From positions 1 to 5,105 of the forward strand of contig JAJZEY010000181.1 of the NCBI GenBank assembly GCA_021805585.1: a DNA stretch of 5,105 bases. Reading direction: 5' to 3'. Within the stretch, counting starts at the first letter, position 1. Every line of letters begins with the position of its first letter. The position numbers and the translations under genes are program-made. Below are positions 1 to 5,105 of the stretch, piece by piece. Below the pieces are notes generated by a model. The model did not search any database, was not told where the DNA came from, and saw only the letters and a list, made by a program, of their open reading frames with translations. Source of the DNA: Planctomycetota bacterium. Its GTDB lineage: Bacteria; Planctomycetota; Phycisphaerae; WQYP01.

Positions 1-222
1 CTTTATATCAATGGTCGATTAGTGAATTCCGTCGTGATTCCCCACCGCTTTCACCTGGCGCACATATCCAGACAAAACGGCATTGGCGGCTTGTCGCCGG
101 TTCATGCGGCGAGCCTGCACGGAATCACGCGCGAGTTTCGCCTGTACCGCGCACCGCTGAAATCGCCGCATATTAAAAAGGATTTTCATGACGGTCCGGG
201 CGATATGATAAATCCAAGATGA
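1..222 (+). CDS. C-terminal end of a LamG/concanavalin A-like domain protein (5' end outside window)
   Basis: Frame 1 is open from the first base and ends at TGA 220-222, giving 73 residues. The fragment starts LYINGRLV, which matches the 'lYvNG' strand of LamG jelly-roll domains. It continues with a GGLSP turn, then HGITREFRLYRAPLKSPHIKK, which has the form of the last LamG strand and exit helix ('G.i.evriYnraLs..eIk'), and stops about 12 residues later. In planctomycetes and relatives such domains usually sit at the end of secreted enzymes or surface proteins and are thought to bind glycans or proteins. What precedes this domain cannot be seen, so no function can be given for the whole protein. 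An internal GTG at 22 could be mistaken for a start, but it has no Shine-Dalgarno sequence and would cut through the conserved strand. The family call rests on pattern recognition over a short stretch. Confidence 0.62.
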   Translation, partial: LYINGRLVNSVVIPHRFHLAHISRQNGIGGLSPVHAASLHGITREFRLYRAPLKSPHIKKDFHDGPGDMINPR

Positions 223-231
223 TGGGTGTTT

Positions 232-254
232 TTCGCGTCGTCGCGGGTTTATTT
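232..254 (+). terminator. weak terminator-like hairpin after the LamG gene
   Basis: Ten bases after the TGA, CGCG (234-237) and CGCG (242-245) can pair around a TCGT loop, with two flanking T-G wobble pairs, followed by TTTATTT at 248-254. The position is right for a terminator of the upstream gene. The stem is only four GC pairs and the T-run is broken by an A, so efficiency is doubtful. Confidence 0.33.
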
Positions 255-415
255 CCAAGCCTGGTCTGGCGAAGACTTTGGCCCCGGTTACGCACCAGAG
301 CCGCTTTTATGGCCAAACTGCCAGGGTTGGGGTGGATGCATTGCAAGCGGGATCTGGGTTCACGAATTGACGAGGTCGCGAAGCGCTTTGGATACGACAG
401 GTCGGGCCGCCATCC

Positions 416-487
416 ATGCAAAATAGAATTGAATGCAAATTGTTATGCAATTACTGTTTTAATTTGCATGAAATATAGTCCTATAAA
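416..487 (+). promoter_or_regulatory. TGCAAA-motif cluster with inverted repeat and TATAAA box
   Basis: ATGCAAA occurs at 416-422 and 433-439, a near copy ATGCAAT at 445-451, and the reverse form TTTGCAT at 463-469. The 9-bp arms ATGCAAATT (433-441) and AATTTGCAT (461-469) form a perfect inverted repeat with a 19-base spacer, the geometry of a dimeric regulator site. A TATAAA box lies 12 bases downstream at 482-487. A further TTTGCAT stands at 556-562. No gene starts directly downstream, so this could be a distal promoter/operator for the PEP-CTERM gene with a long leader, or the promoter of an unseen small RNA. The motif and repeat are seen directly; the regulatory role is inference and no regulator family is assigned. 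Confidence 0.4.
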
Positions 488-757
488 GCATTTACGGTCT
501 TTAACGGAGGCGAAATACGGCGGGAAAATTGCCTGCCGGATCAGTCCCGGATGGCTTTGCATTTTCGCCTTTATTGTGAAATAAAATGCGTTTTAGGCGG
601 GTGAAATCCAGCCATGGGGCCGGGCGAATTTCCTTCCGCACAACGGCTGGCAATTGAAATATTGGGCGATTTGGCTAATCGCGTGCTCTGGCTGTCCACG
701 TAGCTTCCAACTTTCTGAAAATCTTGTGCGTTGGGGTATTTGCAATAAATATGTCAA

Positions 758-786
758 TTTTAATTTGCATATAGTCGCAATATAAT
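758..786 (+). promoter_or_regulatory. candidate promoter of the PEP-CTERM gene, second copy of the TGCAAA module
   Basis: TATAAT at 781-786 is a perfect consensus -10 hexamer in an AT-rich stretch. With a 17-base spacer the -35 position reads TTTTAA (758-763), which matches TTGACA at only three positions, so an activator may be needed. The 13-mer TTTTAATTTGCAT (758-770) is identical to 457-469, and both copies are followed by ATAGTC and a TATAA box. A related TTTGCAA lies just upstream at 739-745. Transcription from here would give a leader of roughly 160 bases before the ATG at 952. Confidence 0.45.
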
Positions 787-818
787 CTAGAATATCTCTG
801 TCGGCGGAATCTGGTGGT

Positions 819-832
819 AAAGAGATCTCTTT
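819..832. repeat. perfect 14-bp palindrome, possible operator
   Basis: AAAGAGATCTCTTT is an exact palindrome centred between 825 and 826. It begins 32 bases after the TATAAT box at 781-786 and lies 120 bases upstream of the PEP-CTERM start codon. If the TATAAT box is used, it would sit early in the transcribed region, a position typical of a repressor roadblock site. A perfect palindrome without a loop suits a protein dimer site better than an RNA hairpin. The function is inferred. Confidence 0.35.
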
Positions 833-891
833 TCGCCCGGATTCATTCGGTGCGATTGTGCCGGATAAAAATAAAATAACCCGTCCTTGTT

Positions 892-916
892 CTGCCTGAC
901 CGTGCGGCCAGGGCAG
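892..916 (+). promoter_or_regulatory. leader hairpin upstream of the PEP-CTERM gene
   Basis: CTGCC (892-896) pairs with GGCAG (912-916) and TG (897-898) with CA (909-910), leaving G911 as a single bulge and a 10-base loop. It ends 24 bases before the AGGGAG ribosome binding site at 941-946. No T-run follows, so it is not a terminator. It may stabilise the mRNA or be chance in a GC-rich patch. Confidence 0.25.
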
Positions 917-951
917 GTGCGGGTGAGATCGCTTTTTCGCAGGGAGTTTTT

Positions 952-1875
952 ATGAAGACCAATCTATTTAATTCTCGATCTTGGCTGTCAGCGGTGTGGG
1001 CTGTCGGCGCTGGCGTCTTGGCAGTGGCTTGCACGGGACAGTTGGTGCATGCAAGCCTGGTTGCGGATTGGAATGCTAGTTCTTTAAGTACGGGAGCGCT
1101 AACGGCTGGAAATACCTGGACTGATTCGGTTAATTCAATCAGCGCGACTGCCGCGGGCACCGGCTTATCGGTTAATAACTCCAACGGCCAGTTTAATGGT
1201 CACAATTACATAAGTTTTGGTGGTGCTGGAAATTTCGGAGTGGCGGCCGGCACGCTTGCTCAACCAACCAGCGATTACAGCATAACCGTTGTTTTCGATA
1301 CCACGACGACGAACAACGCGGGAGATTTTTCCGGCAATAATGATTGGTATAACGCGAATGGTTTGGTGGGAAACGAGCAGCCCGGAATTCAGACTGACTG
1401 GGGTTTCGGTCTGGCTGATAATTCGCAGGGAGTAGTTCTCGGGGAGGGTAATCCAACCGCAAATACCGATCAGGAAGATCGCGCCAATTTCACCTACACA
1501 GGTGGTAATACAATTATCGCCACGGCGACACGAGATTCATCGACTGGGGCTGTTACCATTTTTATTAACGGCGTGGATGTGGCCCAAAGCTATTTGCCAA
1601 GCGGCACCACGACTATGGATACCGCAGATCGCAATACCTCAACGGGTTTTTTAATTGGCGCGATGGATCAATATAACCCGATAGCCCGCTATTTCAGTGG
1701 AAACATTGCTGAGGTGCGAATGTTCAACAGCGTGGTAAACGGGACCAATGAATATAATTCATTGGCGACCTACTACGGTCTGCAGCAGGTGGCAACGCCA
1801 GAACCTGCCACTTTTGGCCTCTGCGCCAGCGGTGCGATGGGCTTATTGTTGCTGAAGCGGCGCAAGATGGCCTGA
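952..1875 (+). CDS. secreted LamG-like protein with PEP-CTERM sorting signal
   Basis: Complete 307-residue protein. The ATG at 952 follows AGGGAG (941-946) by five bases. Residues 1-34 are a signal peptide: basic start, hydrophobic stretch about 11-27, likely cleavage after VHA34. The mature part (about 36-280) is rich in Asn, Thr, Gly and Ser and looks like a LamG/concanavalin A jelly roll: VADWNAS at the start, a TIFINGVDV strand (about 202-210), and IAEVRMFNS (252-259) before the closing helix ending YYGL. Residues 282-307 form a PEP-CTERM tail: TPEPATFG, a hydrophobic segment to L301, then KRRK. In this family an exosortase is known or thought to process the tail during export and surface attachment; no exosortase lies in the window. 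The likely role is a surface or matrix protein that may bind glycan; the ligand is unknown. It is probably a monocistronic unit, with a strong terminator 55 bases after the stop. Confidence 0.88.
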   Translation: MKTNLFNSRSWLSAVWAVGAGVLAVACTGQLVHASLVADWNASSLSTGALTAGNTWTDSVNSISATAAGTGLSVNNSNGQFNGHNYISFGGAGNFGVAAGTLAQPTSDYSITVVFDTTTTNNAGDFSGNNDWYNANGLVGNEQPGIQTDWGFGLADNSQGVVLGEGNPTANTDQEDRANFTYTGGNTIIATATRDSSTGAVTIFINGVDVAQSYLPSGTTTMDTADRNTSTGFLIGAMDQYNPIARYFSGNIAEVRMFNSVVNGTNEYNSLATYYGLQQVATPEPATFGLCASGAMGLLLLKRRKMA

Positions 1876-1930
1876 AAACGGGGGCAAAAGTGCGCTTTAA
1901 TGCGGGTCAACAGCCGATATCGAATTAAGG

Positions 1931-1968
1931 AGGGCTGGCCAGCACGATCAGCGGCCAGCCCTTTTTTT
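1931..1968 (+). terminator. strong intrinsic terminator
   Basis: AGGGCTGGCC (1931-1940) and GGCCAGCCCT (1953-1962) are exact reverse complements, forming a 10-bp stem with a 12-base loop. The 3' arm runs straight into seven Ts (1962-1968). It lies 55 bases after the stop of the PEP-CTERM gene and ends transcription before the prepilin gene. It also argues against a prepilin start upstream of about 1970. Confidence 0.9.
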
Positions 1969-2073
1969 CGCAAACGGCGGTCTTGCGGACGGCGGTTAAT
2001 GGAAACTTGCGAATCACCAGCCGGAATCCACCGGTTTGCTGATTTTGAACATCGCATTTCTGTACGCCGGTCC

Positions 2074-2079
2074 AAGGAG
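2074..2079 (+). promoter_or_regulatory. ribosome binding site fixing the prepilin start
   Basis: AAGGAG lies six bases before the ATG at 2086. The frame stays open back to an ATG at 1900, but that start would place the strong terminator inside the coding region and would add 62 residues unlike any prepilin leader. This site therefore decides in favour of 2086. No convincing -35/-10 pair is visible between the terminator and here. The gap does hold a direct repeat ACGGCGGT at 1974-1981 and 1989-1996. Confidence 0.72.
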
Positions 2080-2085
2080 ACGACC

Positions 2086-3138
2086 ATGTTCGATGTCAAA
2101 TACCAGGGTGAAGGCTCTCGTCAAACATCCGGGCCGGCAACGCTGGCTGGTTCATTGGTGAAGGATCATTGGTCCTTGAAGTCGGGGAAGCGGCATGCGT
2201 TTACCCTTGTGGAATTACTGGTCGTGATTGCGATTATTGCACTGCTAATCAGTCTGCTGCTTCCCGCGTTAAGTCAGGCAAAGGCCGCCGCCGAAACCGA
2301 CGCCTGCGGTGCCAATATGCACGAAATGGGCGTGGCAATGGCGGAATACGAGCAGACCAGCCACAACTTTCTGCCAAATGTGGACATCAACGGTTTCTGC
2401 GTCTGGATTCCACAACTGATGTCCATGATGGGCGGCCCGGGATCGGCGGCAACATTTTATTGTCCTGCGGAACCCATTTCCTCGCAATATATTGCCTATG
2501 TGCAAACGCAAAATCCAACCATGCCCCTTTTTAATGATGGCAGCCTGAACGGCTATGGTTATGTAAAAGGTCAGCGTACACTTGGCTATGGTGGCTGGAA
2601 TGCGGGCGCAAACCAATATGTTTGCCCTGTATCATTTCCTTCCTATGGCTATAACGCGTGGGGAACCAACTATTGGGCACCGGTTAATTCATTCTGGCCC
2701 AATTATCCGAGTTCCAGCGGTGCTGTGTCCCAAAGCTGCGGCCTGGGAGGCACATTGCCGTGGTGGATACCGGTTTCCGCCAGCAAGATTGCCAACCCGG
2801 GGCAAATGATTGCTGTGACCGACCATATGAATCTGACGGAGCTTGTGGGAACTGGAAATACGGGACAAATGGCGGACAATTCAAGCACTGGATACCCGTG
2901 GACGTATGATGCCGAACCGGGAGCGGGGAACTGGAGTTTTACCAACACCATCCCAAGCAGTCACGGTCTTTGGATCGGTCCGGAATCCGTGGGCAATGTG
3001 CATCAAGGCGGTTCGAATGTGTTGTTTTGTGATGGTCATGTGGAGTGGCATTCGCAATATGAATTGATTAATACCGGTTCGTCCACTGGCGGTTCGCCGA
3101 TGAACATGAACTGGAATATTGATCATCAGGTGCATTAA
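2086..3138 (+). CDS. prepilin-type protein with N-terminal methylation motif and H-X9-DG C-terminus
   Basis: Complete, 350 residues from the ATG at 2086. The type IV prepilin signature is at residues 35-62: KRHA, then FTLVELLVV with Glu43 at position +5 after predicted cleavage at Ala38/Phe39, then a hydrophobic helix ending LLLPALSQAK. Ala at -1 instead of the usual Gly is tolerated by prepilin peptidases. The following C-x2-N-M-x2-M-G-x-A pattern (Cys74 to Ala84) and FYCP (124-127) are typical of the large planctomycete/PVC pseudopilin-like family. The middle (about 150-240) is rich in Tyr, Trp, Gly and Asn. His306 to Asp316-Gly317 is an exact H-X9-DG motif, followed by HVEWH. These proteins are numerous in PVC genomes and their function is poorly known; they are probably membrane-anchored pseudopilins exposed in the periplasm or at the surface. 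The 38-residue leader is long; a TTG at 2176 would give an 8-residue leader. The GtaA-family gene follows 104 bases downstream in the same direction. Confidence 0.9.
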   Translation: MFDVKYQGEGSRQTSGPATLAGSLVKDHWSLKSGKRHAFTLVELLVVIAIIALLISLLLPALSQAKAAAETDACGANMHEMGVAMAEYEQTSHNFLPNVDINGFCVWIPQLMSMMGGPGSAATFYCPAEPISSQYIAYVQTQNPTMPLFNDGSLNGYGYVKGQRTLGYGGWNAGANQYVCPVSFPSYGYNAWGTNYWAPVNSFWPNYPSSSGAVSQSCGLGGTLPWWIPVSASKIANPGQMIAVTDHMNLTELVGTGNTGQMADNSSTGYPWTYDAEPGAGNWSFTNTIPSSHGLWIGPESVGNVHQGGSNVLFCDGHVEWHSQYELINTGSSTGGSPMNMNWNIDHQVH

Positions 3139-3186
3139 AAGGGAAATAAATTCCGTTGTCGCGCGTTACACCTTTCCATTAATATC

Positions 3187-3217
3187 AGGACATTGCAAAG
3201 GTCTGGTCCTATTTTTT
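3187..3217 (+). terminator. weak hairpin with T-run between prepilin and GtaA genes
   Basis: AGGAC (3187-3191) pairs with GTCCT (3206-3210) around a 14-base loop, followed by A and six Ts (3212-3217). The stem is only five pairs, so full termination is unlikely. It may lower read-through from the prepilin gene into the GtaA-family gene, or be chance. No clear promoter for the downstream gene is seen in the 104-base gap. Confidence 0.33.
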
Positions 3218-3242
3218 CCTCGCTTTTACTGGAGAACCATTG

Positions 3243-5105
3243 ATGAAATTCGCCGGGCGTCGTGTTTCAGCGGTCACTTTCTCGTTGCTTTTCGCTTTGT
3301 TGTGTTCCGCGCGTTCTGTTTCCGCTGCCGGGCCGGCCGCGTCATTTCGCCCGCCTGCCGTTCCGCTTTTGACCTATGATCCCTATCTGAATATCTGGGC
3401 GGGGGACACGCATTTGGCCTATCACCCGACCAAGGACTGGGCGCGAAATGTGAAAAACATGGTCAGCGTTATCCGCATTGATGGGAAATGTTTTCGATTG
3501 ATGGGGGGCGAGCCGGCCTATCTGCCAGCGCTGCATCAGAAATCTGTGGCGGTGTGGGCATTGCGAAGCATTTACCATTTTGCGGGTCACGGCGTTGCAT
3601 TAAGACTTACCTTTATGACGCCCCGATTGCCGGATGATCTTGCGGCCTGTGGCCGGCCGGTTACCTATATCACCTGGCGGGTCAAATCCACCGATGGTCA
3701 GTCCCATTCTGTGCAAATTTATTACAGTACAAGCGCGGCGATCGTAGAGAGTAAACCGGGGCAGAAGTTGGTCAACCAGAGCCGGACGGTCGGCGGGTTG
3801 CTGGTGCTTAAGGCGGGGCTTAAAAATCAATATGTGCTCCAATCTCAGCCGCCGAATCTGTCCTGGGGCTATATGGATACCGCCGCGCCGGCGAATGAGG
3901 CGAATGGTTCGATTGGCGACGCGACAAAGCTTGAAACACAATTCGTCGCCACGGGCGGTCTGACGACGGCGGCAGCCCAAGCCGGACTCTCGCCCTTGTC
4001 ATCGGCCGGTGCTGTACCAGTGGAAGCCATTTCAATGGATATGGGAAATGTGGGAGCCAAGCCGGTGTCACGTCATGTGCTGGCCGCTCTGGACGAACTG
4101 TATTGCGTGAATCTTAACGGGACGTGGCTGCGGCCATACTGGATGCATGAATCGCCCACGGCGTCGGCCATGCTTAAAAAGGCGGAAAACCAATATTCAG
4201 CGCTTCGTAAGGCGTGCCGCGCCTTTGACCACAAACTGTGGAACAGCTGCGCCACGGTGGGCGGCCAAAAATATGCCCAGCTTTGCGCTTTGTCTTACCG
4301 GGAATCCATCGGCATGATGGGCATGCCGGAAGACGCCAATGGCCAGCCACTGCTTATGACGGATGAAAACACAAGTGGAAATGACATTTCGACGGTCGAT
4401 GTGATTTACCCCGCTGCGCCAATGTTTCTATTGCTTAATCCGGATTTAATGAAAGCGATGATGGTGTCGGTATTCCAGTTCTGTGACAAAAAATACTGGC
4501 CACAGCCATATTCAATTCATGACTTGGGCGCCTATCCCAATGCGATGGGGCACATTCATGGCGGCGGCGAAACCATGCCGGTGGAGGAATCCGCCAATAT
4601 GATTCTGCTGACGGCAGCGATTGCGCAGGCGGAGGGGGGCAAGCATGGCTTTGCCGACGCCCATTGGGCGCTATTGACCAAGTGGGCGCATTTTCTGACG
4701 AAAAATGGCTTTGATCCGGGAAATCAGCTTTGTACGGATGATTTTGCAGGCACCATGTCGCATAACGCGAATCTTTCGGTCAAGGCCATCAACGCCATCG
4801 GTGCGTATGCCTATCTGTGCACACTGCGCGGCGAATCAACTCGCGCTGAAAAGTACCGCGCGTTGGCTGAAACATTTGTCGGCCAATGGGAAAAGGCGGA
4901 CGCCAGTGCAGACGGCACGCATTTCCGCCTGGGCTTTAAGTTCCGGCATTCGTGGAGCCAGAAATACAACATGATCTGGAGCAATGTGCTCGGACTCCAT
5001 CTGTTTCCGCGCGATGTGCAGCACAAGGAATTGGCATATTACATGACCAAAATGCAGGCTTATGGACTGCCGCTTGATTCGGGTAAACTTTATACCGAAG
5101 ACCCG
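3243..5105 (+). CDS. secreted glutaminase A (GtaA)-family protein, 3' end outside window
   Basis: ATG 3243 follows GGAG (3231-3234) by eight bases, and the frame is open for 621 codons to the window edge. Residues 1-28 are a signal peptide with likely cleavage after VSA28. Family order fits GtaA: an N-terminal PLLTYDPYLNIW motif (41-52) and RIDGKCFRLMG (DUF4964-like); a beta-rich region of about 110-270 (GtaA_N, formerly DUF5127) with a WGY motif; then the six-hairpin region (formerly DUF4965) with YAQLCALSYRES (344-355), ISTVDVIYPAAP (382-393), HDLGAYP (426-432) and MPVEESANM (445-453). The C-terminal part (DUF1793-like) has DDFAGTMSHNANLS (499-512), SWSQKYN (570-576) and YGLPLDS (607-613). 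In family members the last motif lies roughly 60-100 residues from the end. Fungal GtaA hydrolyses glutamine to glutamate and ammonia; bacterial homologues are mostly untested and the six-hairpin fold is shared with glycoside hydrolases, so the substrate here is open. It is likely periplasmic or extracellular, and possibly co-transcribed with the prepilin gene. Confidence 0.9.
   Translation, partial: MKFAGRRVSAVTFSLLFALLCSARSVSAAGPAASFRPPAVPLLTYDPYLNIWAGDTHLAYHPTKDWARNVKNMVSVIRIDGKCFRLMGGEPAYLPALHQKSVAVWALRSIYHFAGHGVALRLTFMTPRLPDDLAACGRPVTYITWRVKSTDGQSHSVQIYYSTSAAIVESKPGQKLVNQSRTVGGLLVLKAGLKNQYVLQSQPPNLSWGYMDTAAPANEANGSIGDATKLETQFVATGGLTTAAAQAGLSPLSSAGAVPVEAISMDMGNVGAKPVSRHVLAALDELYCVNLNGTWLRPYWMHESPTASAMLKKAENQYSALRKACRAFDHKLWNSCATVGGQKYAQLCALSYRESIGMMGMPEDANGQPLLMTDENTSGNDISTVDVIYPAAPMFLLLNPDLMKAMMVSVFQFCDKKYWPQPYSIHDLGAYPNAMGHIHGGGETMPVEESANMILLTAAIAQAEGGKHGFADAHWALLTKWAHFLTKNGFDPGNQLCTDDFAGTMSHNANLSVKAINAIGAYAYLCTLRGESTRAEKYRALAETFVGQWEKADASADGTHFRLGFKFRHSWSQKYNMIWSNVLGLHLFPRDVQHKELAYYMTKMQAYGLPLDSGKLYTEDP

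Larger units (their letters stand above)
223..951. other. long intergenic region, probably regulatory
   Basis: No reading frame on either strand gives a recognisable protein in these 729 bases. The first ~190 bases (to about 415) are GC-rich like the coding DNA but look non-coding. From about 416 the sequence becomes locally AT-rich, at 416-500 and again at 735-800, and carries the repeated TGCAAA motifs and TATAA-type boxes listed separately. The stretch 586-735 shows only a minor inverted repeat, CCAGCC 608-613 with GGCTGG 645-650. The last ~165 bases hold a 14-bp palindrome and a hairpin, and lead into the ribosome binding site of the PEP-CTERM gene. I see no tRNA, and no riboswitch I can name. 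Confidence 0.6.

Noticed and set aside
19..258. 79-codon frame on the - strand.
   Set aside because: Antisense to the LamG-like tail, which gives a far more protein-like product; no recognisable family.
219..584. Reading frame of 121 codons on the + strand whose ATG overlaps the upstream stop (ATGA).
   Set aside because: No good ribosome site, a Cys/Trp/Arg-rich product with no recognisable domain, and its second half runs through the AT-rich TGCAAA repeat cluster. It looks like chance.
1021..1035. Possible lipobox (AVAC, Cys27) in the PEP-CTERM protein, suggesting a lipoprotein.
   Set aside because: The -3 residue is Ala rather than Leu/Val/Ile, and a good signal peptidase I site (VHA34) follows seven residues later.
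843..1184. 113-codon frame on the - strand overlapping the start of the PEP-CTERM gene.
   Set aside because: Antisense to a clear signal peptide and domain start with a good ribosome site; the product is unrecognisable.
1927..1934. Perfect Shine-Dalgarno-like AAGGAGGG.
   Set aside because: No start codon at a usable distance downstream; the G-run belongs to the 5' arm of the terminator.
1900..2085. In-frame upstream extension of the prepilin gene to the ATG at 1900.
   Set aside because: It would include the strong terminator at 1931-1968, lacks a ribosome site at 1900, and AAGGAG sits correctly in front of ATG 2086.
3258..3266. Arg6-Arg7 in the GtaA-family signal peptide as a Tat signal.
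   Set aside because: The surrounding residues (GRRVSAV) do not fit the S/T-R-R-x-F-L-K pattern; an ordinary Sec signal is more likely.
3600..3980. 126-codon frame on the - strand and other antisense frames between 3342 and 5026.
   Set aside because: They lie inside the GtaA-family gene, whose sense translation carries continuous family motifs; the antisense products have no recognisable features.
1..5105. Search for CRISPR arrays, insertion sequence ends, tRNA or rRNA genes.
   Set aside because: No regularly spaced repeats, transposase-like frames, terminal inverted repeats or cloverleaf-like sequences were seen.

Overview
The window reads as accessory, cell-surface-oriented DNA from a member of the PVC bacteria, most likely Planctomycetota (Phycisphaerae-like), with Verrucomicrobiota or Lentisphaerota as alternatives. 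This rests on three things seen together: a prepilin-like protein with an FTLVELLVV N-terminus and an exact H-X9-DG C-terminal motif, a LamG-type secreted protein with a PEP-CTERM sorting tail, and a large secreted protein of the glutaminase A (GtaA) family. The taxonomic call is inference from gene content; there is no rRNA or other marker gene.

Layout, all genes on the + strand. (1) 1-222: the 3' end of a gene entering from the left, whose last 73 residues look like the end of a LamG/concanavalin A-like domain. (2) 223-951: about 730 bp without a convincing gene. It holds a weak terminator-like hairpin just after the first stop, five exact copies of ATGCAAA/TTTGCAT plus two near copies, a 13-bp sequence repeated 301 bp apart with a TATAA-type box after each copy, a perfect 14-bp palindrome and a leader hairpin. 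(3) 952-1875: complete LamG-like, PEP-CTERM surface protein (307 aa). (4) 1931-1968: strong intrinsic terminator with a perfect 10-bp stem and 7 Ts. (5) 2086-3138: complete prepilin-type protein (350 aa). (6) 3139-3242: short gap with a weak hairpin/T-run. (7) 3243 to the window edge: 621 residues of a secreted GtaA-family protein, open at the right edge and missing probably fewer than 100 C-terminal residues.

How they may work together: every gene encodes an exported or surface-anchored product. The best reading is a locus for surface display and use of an extracellular substrate: LamG proteins for binding, a pseudopilin-like protein at the envelope, and an exported six-hairpin enzyme. The strong terminator separates the PEP-CTERM gene from the prepilin/GtaA pair, so there are probably at least two transcription units. 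The window holds no regulator, exosortase, pilus assembly gene or transporter. Nothing here proves a new system. The least explained parts are the TGCAAA-motif region upstream of the PEP-CTERM gene and the recurring-looking pairing of a prepilin-like gene with an exported hydrolase.
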